A DNA stretch of 39,892 nucleotides from assembly GCA_030041305.1 (NCBI GenBank), contig JASHOC010000256.1, forward strand, positions 1 to 39,892, written 5' to 3'. Shown here in pieces: positions 16,712 through 24,265 of the stretch. The notes beneath the pieces were generated by a model that was not told the DNA's origin, ran no database searches, and was given only the letters and a program-made list of their open reading frames with translations. Positions within the stretch are counted from its first letter, which is position 1; every line of letters starts with the position of its first letter. The position numbers were made by a program, and so were the translations under genes. Source of the DNA: Acidobacteriaceae bacterium. GTDB taxonomy: Bacteria > Acidobacteriota > Terriglobia > Terriglobales > Acidobacteriaceae.

Positions 16712-19700
16712 GCAACTCGAGCGAGCTCAATTCCTATATTGCGCGGCTGCAAAAGCGACTGCGGCTGGGCGCGTGGCTACGCGGCGCAGCGATCTTTACG
16801 GGAACGGCGCTGATCGTGACCGTGGCGCTGGTGCTGGTGCTCAACCACCTGGCGTTCCCCGCGAGCGGAGTCACCGTGGCGCGATTGACAATCTTGGTGG
16901 CGCTGGCCGCGGTGGCGACCCTGGGGATTGCCGTGCCCGTCATGCGCCTGACGCGTGCGCGGACCGTGGGCGACGCGGAGACGGCGAATCCCGAGTTGGA
17001 GCAACGGTTGACGACATTTGAGGAGCGCGCGAACGAGGGCGATCCGTTCCTTGAATTGCTGGCCGCCGATACGCTCCAGCGGACTCAGTATGTGGAGCCA
17101 TCCTCGATGGTTCCCGATAACCGGTTGTTTGCGCTGGGCGGCGCAGGTTTGGCGTGTCTTGCTGTGCTGGTGTGGATGATTGCGGCGGGGCCCGGATACT
17201 TGGGCTACGGGGCTTCGTTAGTGTGGCTGGGACCGAAGAAGAATGTCGCGCCGCTCTATTCGATCGTCGTGAAGCCGGGGAACGTGTCCGTGCGGCGCAA
17301 CAGCGATCAATTGATTGTGGCGCGCGTGAAGGGCATGGTTCCCGATAAGGCGCAACTGTTCGCACATTTCAAAAGCGCGGCGGGTTGGGAGCCGGTGACG
17401 ATGCAATCGGCTCCGGAGGCGGGCGACGGAGCTGCGTATCAGTTTACGTTTGCCGGGTTGCCAGAGGACGTGGAGTATTACGTGGCGGCCGGTCCGCTGA
17501 TTTCACCGCACTACAAGGTGCGCGTGGTGGACCTTCCTGGGGTGAAGGCCATTCAAGTGACGTATCACTTTCCCAAGTGGACCGGGATGAAGCCGGTGAT
17601 TGAGGAACATTCGGGAGATCTGCGCGCGATTGAAGGAACGGACGCTGAAATCAAGCTGCAGATGGATCGCCCCATGAAGGACGGGCAGCTCGCGTTGGCC
17701 GACGGCAATACCATTCATCTGGCCGCGGGACCGGGGAACACCTACCAGGGCACGATACACATGGAGAAAGACGGAGCCTATCACGTGGCGGCCTCAGACG
17801 AAGGCCAGCCGGTGCGGCTCTCGGAGGATTATTTCATCGCCACCGATAAGGCGCAGCCGCCCGAGATTGCGATTGACCGACCCAGCGGCGATTACCGCGC
17901 CAGTCCGATTGAGGAAGTGACGGTGGGGGTCAAGGCGGACGACCAGTTCGGGCTTAAGGATATGCACCTGCATTACTCGGTGAACGGCGGGGACGATCAT
18001 GATGTCGACCTGCTGAAAACGCCGGGCGCGAAAAATGCGGATGGCAAGTACCTGCTTTCGCTCGAAAACTTCAAGCTTGTGCCTGGCGACGTGATCAGCG
18101 TTTACGCAACAGCGAAGGACGGAAACAGCCAGGGGCACACCGATATCGAGTTTATTCAGGTTGACCCGTTTGAGCGGGAATTTTCGCAGTCGCAGCAAGC
18201 CGGCGGCGGAGGGGGTGGCGGCGGCGGAGGGGGCGGCGGCAGCCAGACCGAAATGTCAATGCGCGAAAAAGAGTTGATCGGCGCGACCTGGAAGCAGCAG
18301 AACGACAAGACCGCGACGGCGAAAGACGAGGCGGCGCAGGCCCAGTTTCTTTCCGACGCGCAACAGAAGCTGCGCGACCAGGTGAATGCGCTTTCAGTGC
18401 GCATGGAGAGCCGGGACGTCGCTGAGGCGAACCAGGAGTTCACCGATTTCGACAAAGACATGCTGGCTGCGGCCACGGCGATGGGGCCGTCGGCGGACAA
18501 ATTGAAAAGCATGGCGTGGAAAGATGCAATTCCCCTGGAGCAAAGAGCGCTGCAGGCGCTGCTGCGCGCGGAGGCGACCTTCCGGCGGATTGAGGTGGCT
18601 TTCGGACAGCGGGGCGGCGGCGGAGGGGGCGGCGGCAATGCGGGCCGCGACCTGGCGAGTCTCTTCGACCTCGAATTGGATACAGAGAAGAATCAGTACG
18701 AGACCGCGCCGACGGCTTCTCCCCAGGAAGAACGCGAGAAGAAGGTGGAAGACGCGCTGGAGAAGCTGGATGCGCTGGCGAGACGGCAGGCGGATCTAGC
18801 CAATCAACCGCAGAATCCGCAACAGAGCTTCCAGGAACGCTGGCAACAGGAGATGCTGCGGCGCGAGGCGGAACAGTTGCAGCGGCAAATGGAGCAACTG
18901 GCGAGAAATGGACAACAAAGCCAGCAAGGTCAGCAGAGCGCCTCGGGCTCATCTTCTCAGCAGCAAAACGGGCAGCAGCAAAATGGGCAGCAAAGCGGAC
19001 AGCAACAGAACGGACAGCAACAAAATGGCCAGCAGGGAGGGCAGCAGAGCGCGTCACAACAAAATGGCGCGCAGGGCCAGCAGGGCCAGCAGAGCGCCTC
19101 GGGTTCGTCCTCATCGGGGCAAGGGAGCTCCGGGCAGCAGAGCGCAGGCATGCAGAGCGGGCAGCAGAGCGCCGGAATGCAAGGCGGCCAGCAGAACGGC
19201 GGGCAGCAGAGCATGGGTGAGCAGAGCGGCGCGCAGGGTCAAAGCGGTTCGCAGCAGGCGCGCGGGCAAAGCAGCCGCCAATCCGCTTCATCGGATTCGG
19301 GTGATTCGAATGAGCAGCGCATCGAGCAGTCGCTGAGCCGGCTGGAGCAGGCGACCGAGGCCATGAAGCGCGGCGGCACTCCGCAGCAGAACGCGGAGGC
19401 GGCGCGCGCGGCCGCGGAGCAATTGCGGGAGGCGACGAATTTGCTTGCCGGATCGCAGAAGCAGCTGGCCACAGGAAGACTAGGCTCTATGACGCAGGAG
19501 GCCGAGAGGCTGGCGCAGGAAGAACGCGCGCAGGCCGGACAGATCAACAAGCTGGCCAACTCCGGACAAGACGAACGAGTGAACCCGAACGATCTGGACA
19601 GCCTCATGGGACGCATGCACCAGCGCGATCAACTGGCGACCGAACGGCAGCAGCTTTCCGATGCGCTCTCGAGGTTGCAGCAGAACATGCGCGATGCAGC

Positions 19701-20799
19701 GCGAGATATGGCTCCGGACCAACCGGGCGTGGCGGAAAAGCTGCGCGACGCCTTGTCGGAGATGGACGAATCGGACCTGGACAATTATGTGCAACGAACC
19801 GCGGATTGGCTGCGGAGCGGGATCAATCCGAATTCGAACGGAACGGAGGGGCAAATTGCGCAAGGACTGCAAAAGTTGTCGCAGAATTTGCAGCAAGCGG
19901 AAAACGCGATGACCAACGCCAAGCCGGGACAGCAAGGCGCCGGACAACAGGGAAACGAGAGCGCGGCGCTCAACCAGGTGGAGCGGTTACGCAACGAACT
20001 GGAGGCCATGGCGCGCGGGCAGGGAGGGAACAACGGGCAGCCGGGCCAGAACGGGCAATACCGCAACGGGCAGGATGGCCAACAGGCGGGCGATCAGGGT
20101 CCATTGAGCCGGAATGGCGGGCAGCCGGGCCAGAATGCGCAGAACGGGCAGCAGCGGGGATGGGCGATGAATCCGCAGCCGTTGGGGCGTGCGGGGCAGA
20201 GCTCAAACCAATCGAATCAAGGTTCGAATCAAGCCTCGAATCAAGCCTCGAATCAGGGCTCAAATCGGGGCGGCGGCGCGCAGACCGGCGGCAATTTGGG
20301 AAATTGGACGCGCGGCGGCGCGCGGGGTGATGTGCGTAACGGCCTGAGCGGCGATACGCGCTGGGGCGGCGGCGCCGTGGACGGCACCCTTTGGGGAAAC
20401 TTCGATACCGGCAATAACACGCCGCGCGCGCGGGGAATGCGGCAGGGAGTGCCGAACGACGCCTCGGGCAATCCCTCCGACACGGAGCAGATCATCGATC
20501 AGGGGATGCGGGAGCTGAACCAGTTGCGGCAGCTGGTGCAGGACGATCCCCAGGCGGCGAAGCAGGTTGAGGAGATGGAGCGGCAGATGCAACGGCTGGA
20601 TCCCAGCCGTTTTCCCGGAAATCCGGCGATGGTCGAACAGATGCACCGGGAGTTGCTCGGATCGGTGGACAAGCTGGAGCTTCAACTGCAACATGACGGC
20701 GCCCAGACCGATGCGCGGACAGGAAAGCCGTACACGGTTCCGGCGGGGTATCAGGAATCGGTGGCCGATTACTACCGGCGGCTGAGCAAGAACCCGTAA
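16708..20799 (+). CDS. DUF4175-like giant membrane protein with Gly and Gln-rich tracts
   Basis: 1363 residues from ATG 16708 (ATGA overlap; GGAGGA upstream). Three hydrophobic segments lie near the N-terminus (about 23-45, 55-78 and 145-167). A large beta-rich periplasmic part follows (about 180-490), with cadherin/Ig-like strands such as 'IDRPSGDYRASPIEEVTVGV' and a 14-residue Gly run near 500. Coiled-coil helices continue to about 730, with a second Gly run at about 635. Residues about 731-865 are almost only Q, G, S, N ('GQQQNGQQ' units), and a second low-complexity tract lies at about 1100-1190 with SNQ/GSNQAS units. Helical Gln/Glu/Arg-rich segments separate and end them. It matches the DUF4175/DUF4179-type members found at the end of MoxR-Bat operons. 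It is probably a stalk or scaffold spanning the periplasm. The repeats are tandem-like at DNA level too. Confidence 0.8.
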   Translation: MSNSSELNSYIARLQKRLRLGAWLRGAAIFTGTALIVTVALVLVLNHLAFPASGVTVARLTILVALAAVATLGIAVPVMRLTRARTVGDAETANPELEQRLTTFEERANEGDPFLELLAADTLQRTQYVEPSSMVPDNRLFALGGAGLACLAVLVWMIAAGPGYLGYGASLVWLGPKKNVAPLYSIVVKPGNVSVRRNSDQLIVARVKGMVPDKAQLFAHFKSAAGWEPVTMQSAPEAGDGAAYQFTFAGLPEDVEYYVAAGPLISPHYKVRVVDLPGVKAIQVTYHFPKWTGMKPVIEEHSGDLRAIEGTDAEIKLQMDRPMKDGQLALADGNTIHLAAGPGNTYQGTIHMEKDGAYHVAASDEGQPVRLSEDYFIATDKAQPPEIAIDRPSGDYRASPIEEVTVGVKADDQFGLKDMHLHYSVNGGDDHDVDLLKTPGAKNADGKYLLSLENFKLVPGDVISVYATAKDGNSQGHTDIEFIQVDPFEREFSQSQQAGGGGGGGGGGGGGSQTEMSMREKELIGATWKQQNDKTATAKDEAAQAQFLSDAQQKLRDQVNALSVRMESRDVAEANQEFTDFDKDMLAAATAMGPSADKLKSMAWKDAIPLEQRALQALLRAEATFRRIEVAFGQRGGGGGGGGNAGRDLASLFDLELDTEKNQYETAPTASPQEEREKKVEDALEKLDALARRQADLANQPQNPQQSFQERWQQEMLRREAEQLQRQMEQLARNGQQSQQGQQSASGSSSQQQNGQQQNGQQSGQQQNGQQQNGQQGGQQSASQQNGAQGQQGQQSASGSSSSGQGSSGQQSAGMQSGQQSAGMQGGQQNGGQQSMGEQSGAQGQSGSQQARGQSSRQSASSDSGDSNEQRIEQSLSRLEQATEAMKRGGTPQQNAEAARAAAEQLREATNLLAGSQKQLATGRLGSMTQEAERLAQEERAQAGQINKLANSGQDERVNPNDLDSLMGRMHQRDQLATERQQLSDALSRLQQNMRDAARDMAPDQPGVAEKLRDALSEMDESDLDNYVQRTADWLRSGINPNSNGTEGQIAQGLQKLSQNLQQAENAMTNAKPGQQGAGQQGNESAALNQVERLRNELEAMARGQGGNNGQPGQNGQYRNGQDGQQAGDQGPLSRNGGQPGQNAQNGQQRGWAMNPQPLGRAGQSSNQSNQGSNQASNQASNQGSNRGGGAQTGGNLGNWTRGGARGDVRNGLSGDTRWGGGAVDGTLWGNFDTGNNTPRARGMRQGVPNDASGNPSDTEQIIDQGMRELNQLRQLVQDDPQAAKQVEEMERQMQRLDPSRFPGNPAMVEQMHRELLGSVDKLELQLQHDGAQTDARTGKPYTVPAGYQESVADYYRRLSKNP
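18900..19300 (+). repeat. Degenerate CAGCAG-rich repeat tract encoding Gln/Gly/Ser
   Basis: About 400 bp inside the DUF4175-like gene, built from repeated 9-15 base units around 'ggacagcaacagaacgg' and 'cagcagagcg'. It keeps the reading frame. Such tracts can slip during replication, so length may vary between strains. It also creates long open frames on both strands that are not genes. Confidence 0.7.
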
Positions 20800-20811
20800 G
20801 CGCTGTGGAGA

Positions 20812-21687
20812 TTATTTCGGCTTGGACTGCGGGTTGGGTTGCTGACCGTTCTGGGTGATGTCCTGGCCGTTATAAAGGATCGTGGTGGTCGAGCCGAAGC
20901 GCTTGTAGTCGGCGTATTTCACGGTTTCGCGGATGTGGACGTCCTGGTCCATGTAGCCGTTGCCGCCGGCGAAGTGGAGAATGCCTTCGCCCTTGGTGTA
21001 GACAGGGAACCAGTAGTGGCCGTCGATCTGTTGCCGCCAGGTGATAAAGGGCGGGTGCAAATCTGAGCCGCCGCGCTTGGTGTCGTCGGGAACCATACGG
21101 CCGTCGGTGACGACAATCAGCAACTCCTGCGCGTCCACCCACACCCGGCCCAGAAAACGGCGGTTTTTCTTGTCGATCTCTTTGGGCGTGACGTCGAAGA
21201 CATAGCAGTCGACCTGGTCGATCTGCTGCCGGCCGACGTATTTGACGTCGTATTGGGAAAGATTCTCCGGGGTGAGGACGAATTGGTAATTGTGCTCAAT
21301 GTCCTGTAAATCCGAGGGCATCATGATGATGCGGGTGAGCGAGTTGGGGGGCGCATAGACAACTTTATCGAGGCGCGCGCCATTGGGGCTGAAGATGACG
21401 TCGTCCACCTCGTACCACTGGCCGTCGACCTTATTCGTGTCGTCGTCGATGGTTTCGACACTCGCAGTGCGGCGGTAGGTGTAGTGATCGAGGGCCTGTT
21501 GATATTCGGACTCCTTGGCGGCAAACTGGTTGATAATCTGGTCCACCGGAATGGAAGGCGGAGTCAACTTCATGGGCCCGAAGCCGGAGTCGAGGGGCAT
21601 GGGTGTAAAAGTATCCTTCTCCTGCGCCGGAGCGGGCAGGGCGCAAGCCATAGCCAAAATCAAAACCATCCACCACCGCAAAGCCAC
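20812..21687 (-). CDS. Exported LolA/outer-membrane-lipoprotein-sorting-like protein
   Basis: 291 residues. The start is placed at GTG 21687, because AAGGAG then lies 8 bases upstream. The alternative in-frame GTG at 21696 touches that site. A signal peptide follows ('LRWWMVLILAMACALPAPAQ'). The mature part is a run of antiparallel strands seen in LolA-like proteins: 'YEVDDVIFSPNGARLDKVVY', 'YVGRQQIDQVDCYVFDVTP', 'RFLGRVWVDAQELLIVVTDG', 'ITWRQQIDGHYWFPVY'. These fit the half-barrel that binds lipid or lipoprotein. It ends in a Pro/Gln-rich tail. It is convergent with the DUF4175-like gene, with 12 bases between stop codons and no terminator. Similar genes accompany acidobacterial MoxR operons, so a shared envelope role is plausible. 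Confidence 0.65.
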   Translation of the reverse strand: MALRWWMVLILAMACALPAPAQEKDTFTPMPLDSGFGPMKLTPPSIPVDQIINQFAAKESEYQQALDHYTYRRTASVETIDDDTNKVDGQWYEVDDVIFSPNGARLDKVVYAPPNSLTRIIMMPSDLQDIEHNYQFVLTPENLSQYDVKYVGRQQIDQVDCYVFDVTPKEIDKKNRRFLGRVWVDAQELLIVVTDGRMVPDDTKRGGSDLHPPFITWRQQIDGHYWFPVYTKGEGILHFAGGNGYMDQDVHIRETVKYADYKRFGSTTTILYNGQDITQNGQQPNPQSKPK

Positions 21688-21712
21688 GGAATGCACTCCT
21701 TTCGGAACTCAC

Positions 21713-21718
21713 ATTATA
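21713..21718 (-). promoter_or_regulatory. Candidate -10 box for the LolA-like gene
   Basis: TATAAT on the minus strand, 25 bases before the chosen GTG start at 21687. No good -35 hexamer is seen at 16-18 bases; TTGCGA lies 24 bases away. Low confidence. Confidence 0.35.
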
Positions 21719-21944
21719 GAGGCGGGCCGCAAAAATAACCCGTCGCAAATTTGCCCCTGAAGCTTTAGACGCGCAGCCGCGGCGTCGGGCAGGCCGAAAC
21801 CCCGAAACCGGGCAACATTTTGGGCCTGTGCGGGAGTCGCCGCGGCCTGTATCCTGTTGTCGCGCAGCCAAAGCTTAACCGCGCCGCCGGGAATTGCCTC
21901 TCGGCTTGCTGCGCGGGAGCAAGGGAGGGAAAAGCGCAACCCCC

Positions 21945-23978
21945 ATGCCCGATTATTATCACGCGCCGGCGCTGGTGTTAACTGCTCTTTTGCTCCCGGC
22001 CTTCGGCTATCTCTACCTTCGCTTTCGCGACGTGCGCACACTGTTGTGGTTCGTGGGCTTTTTCTTCGCCTTGGTGGCGATGGTCCTACTTTATACGACG
22101 AGTCCGCGGGACTTTTCGGCGGGAATGTACCCATGGGTGCAGGCCGCCGGCGAGTCGTCGTTTCAAATCAGCTCCGCCCTGTTTCTGGGCTCGCTGTCGC
22201 CGGTAACCTTCCGCCTGGGGCGGCTGCGCGTGCTGTACGTGATTCCCTACACGGTTCCGCTGGTCGTCTATGCGATATTTTCGTACGGCGTCTTTCATGG
22301 CGCCATGCCCCACGGCCGATGGTTGCTGCTCTTGCTCGGGCTGGGCTCGATCAGCTATGCCACAGCGTTATTGTGGGGCCTGGTCAAGCACACCCTCCCC
22401 CGAGGGCTGGGTGTGTTGTTCAGCTCCACGTTGGGAGGCCTGGCTTTCTGGGTGTTTTTCAAGCTAGGACCGCCGCGAGCCCTGAATTTTGTTCAGAGCG
22501 CCAACCTGGTGATGACCGCCCTGCTGGTAAGTTTTGTTTTCCGGCGGTTTTCTCCGGGCGTCGCGTTGAGCGTGATGGGTTTCCTGGCCTGGTCGCTCTC
22601 CGCGTTGCAGATGGTTCCCTCAATTGCGCACGATGCAGCGCTCGACGTGCCGCTCTTGCGGGTCGTCGTCATGGGCAAAGTGGTTGCGGCGATGGGCATG
22701 ATTTTGCTGGCGCTCGAAGACGAACTGGCGCTGAACAAGGCGGCCCGGGAACGTGAGCGGCGGGTGCGCCGGGAGCTCGAAGCCTACACGAAGCTGATTC
22801 TCACCCGGCGGAGGGTCGAGGACTTTGACCGGCAGGGAACGGAGATTTGCGAGACCGTCGTGACGCATAGCCGTTTCAGTCAGGCGGCGTTGCTGTTGCA
22901 CAGCGCAGGCCGGTATCGCGTGGCGGGATTTGCGGGCATGGGTGCGGCCACCGCCAAGGCGCTCGACGAATTGGCGAGGCGGATTCCGCCGACAGGGTTT
23001 CTGGCTCCGGGTCTTGCACCCCCAGCCGTGGAGCAGAGCCAGACCATGCTTCTGGATCTCACGCCCTGGCTGAGTCCTGGCGACGATTTGAAGCACCTGG
23101 GGCTGACTTCGGTCTTGGCCGTGCCCATGATGAACCGCTCGGAGACCGAAGGCGCGCTGTTGCTGGCCGGTATGCGGGCGGCCCGGGCAGGGCGCGGCGA
23201 AGAGCCGCTGCGCCCCGACGACTTGTTGCCGATTGAGATGCTGACGGCGCGGCTACAATCCACCCGCAACCAGACAATGTTGTTTGAGAAGCTTGTCGAT
23301 TCTGAGAAGTTCGGCCATCTAGGCCAATTGGCGGCCAGCGTGACGCAACAGTTGAACAGTCCGCTGACCGTGATTCTGGGCTACGCCTCGTTGTTGGACG
23401 AGACCGCGACGCTCGACCCTCAGGATCGCAAGGGCGTGGAGTCCATTCTGATCGAAGCACGCCACATGCGGTCCACTCTGGAGAGCCTGTCGCGCATCGC
23501 TCGGCCCAACAGCGACGAATTGGCCGCGGTCTCCGTGTCAGAATTGCTTGCAGATATGGAGGAATTGCACCGCGCGGAGCTTCTGCAGCGTTCGATCGAA
23601 TTCCGTTTGAACATTGCTCCCGCGCTGCCGAGAGTGCTGTGCAGCGCGCAGCAGTTGCGGCAGGCCGTGCGGCAATGCCTGCAGTTCGCCATAGAAGCGG
23701 TGGAGAGTCCTGCCGCGGCGCCGGATGAGCCCAAAACGATCCGCCTGGAAGCCGCATGCGAAGACAGCCTGGTGCAGATCCTGGTGGCGCATTCGGGCCC
23801 CGGATTCCTCAATCCGGAGCGCGCTTTCGACCCCTATGTGGGTCCGCAAAACGGCAAAGGCTCGAGCATGGGGTTGAGCCTGTGCGCGACCATTTTGCGC
23901 GACAACAACGGCCGCGCCTCGGCCGTGAATTTCGAGCCTCGCGGCGCAGCCATCATTTTGGAGTTGCAGGCAGCGTGA
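21945..23978 (+). CDS. Membrane histidine-kinase-like protein with degenerate kinase core (pseudokinase)
   Basis: 677 residues from ATG 21945; an in-frame TTG at 21894 is an alternative, and the ribosome site is weak either way. About seven to eight hydrophobic helices fill residues 5-250. A short coiled coil and a GAF-like region follow (about 290-440, 'LTSVLAVPMMNRSETEGALL'), then a DHp/ATPase-like region. The H-box reads 'TQQLNSPLTVILGYASLL' (467-484), so the phospho-acceptor His and the next Glu are Gln468 and Gln469. The N-box 'LRQAVRQCLQFAIEAV' lacks both Asn. The G1 motif is 'VAHSGPGF' with His for Asp. Only the G2-like 'GSSMGLSLC' remains. It keeps the fold but probably neither binds ATP normally nor autophosphorylates. 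No response regulator is adjacent. It may be a signalling scaffold or a ligand sensor acting on another kinase. Confidence 0.75.
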   Translation: MPDYYHAPALVLTALLLPAFGYLYLRFRDVRTLLWFVGFFFALVAMVLLYTTSPRDFSAGMYPWVQAAGESSFQISSALFLGSLSPVTFRLGRLRVLYVIPYTVPLVVYAIFSYGVFHGAMPHGRWLLLLLGLGSISYATALLWGLVKHTLPRGLGVLFSSTLGGLAFWVFFKLGPPRALNFVQSANLVMTALLVSFVFRRFSPGVALSVMGFLAWSLSALQMVPSIAHDAALDVPLLRVVVMGKVVAAMGMILLALEDELALNKAARERERRVRRELEAYTKLILTRRRVEDFDRQGTEICETVVTHSRFSQAALLLHSAGRYRVAGFAGMGAATAKALDELARRIPPTGFLAPGLAPPAVEQSQTMLLDLTPWLSPGDDLKHLGLTSVLAVPMMNRSETEGALLLAGMRAARAGRGEEPLRPDDLLPIEMLTARLQSTRNQTMLFEKLVDSEKFGHLGQLAASVTQQLNSPLTVILGYASLLDETATLDPQDRKGVESILIEARHMRSTLESLSRIARPNSDELAAVSVSELLADMEELHRAELLQRSIEFRLNIAPALPRVLCSAQQLRQAVRQCLQFAIEAVESPAAAPDEPKTIRLEAACEDSLVQILVAHSGPGFLNPERAFDPYVGPQNGKGSSMGLSLCATILRDNNGRASAVNFEPRGAAIILELQAA

Positions 23979-24015
23979 CGTCCCCCCAAAAGCGATTGCC
24001 ACGGCCTTGCTCGAT

Positions 24016-24045
24016 CGGCCGGAGCGCCGGGCCGGCCGGGTTTTT
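24016..24045 (+). terminator. Probable rho-independent terminator after the kinase-like gene
   Basis: CGGCCGG (24016-24022) pairs with CCGGCCG (24032-24038) around a 9-base loop, followed by GG and five Ts (24041-24045). It lies 38 bases after the stop at 23978. Alternative pairings exist because the region is nearly all G and C. Confidence 0.5.
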
Positions 24046-24265
24046 ATCCATGAGTCTCGCTGAATTCGGCCGAGAGCCGGTGAAGCGTGAAAGAGAAGCG
24101 GCGCGGTGATGGAGAAAGGTCGGGAGCGCAGACAAAAATCGGGCCGGAATCATCGAACATAGAACGTGAATGCGGTGGGAATGCTAAAGAGGTAGCGGCG
24201 ACCGTTGAAGAATGCGTTCTTGGCGAGCCGCCTCTGGCCCCGTCCTTCTTCCCGGAGGTTTTTTT

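Larger units (their letters stand above)
7215..20799 (+). other. MoxR-VWA envelope operon (seven genes)
   Basis: Seven genes on one strand. Junctions are 4-bp ATGA overlaps at 9497, 10420 and 16708, a TGATG overlap at 13666-13670, and gaps of 15 and 98 bp elsewhere. The order is VWA/amidotransferase-like, caspase-like, TPR-peptidase, MoxR, DUF58, BatA-like, DUF4175-like. Translational coupling is likely. The DUF4159 gene just upstream and the convergent LolA-like gene just downstream are usual companions. The set resembles the Bat 'aerotolerance' locus of Bacteroidetes, but with two added protease-like members. Confidence 0.75.

Noticed and set aside
18440..19291. 283-residue open frame on the minus strand within the DUF4175-like gene
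   Set aside because: It is the antisense shadow of the Gln-rich repeat and high GC; composition (Ala/Arg/Pro) is typical of such shadows.
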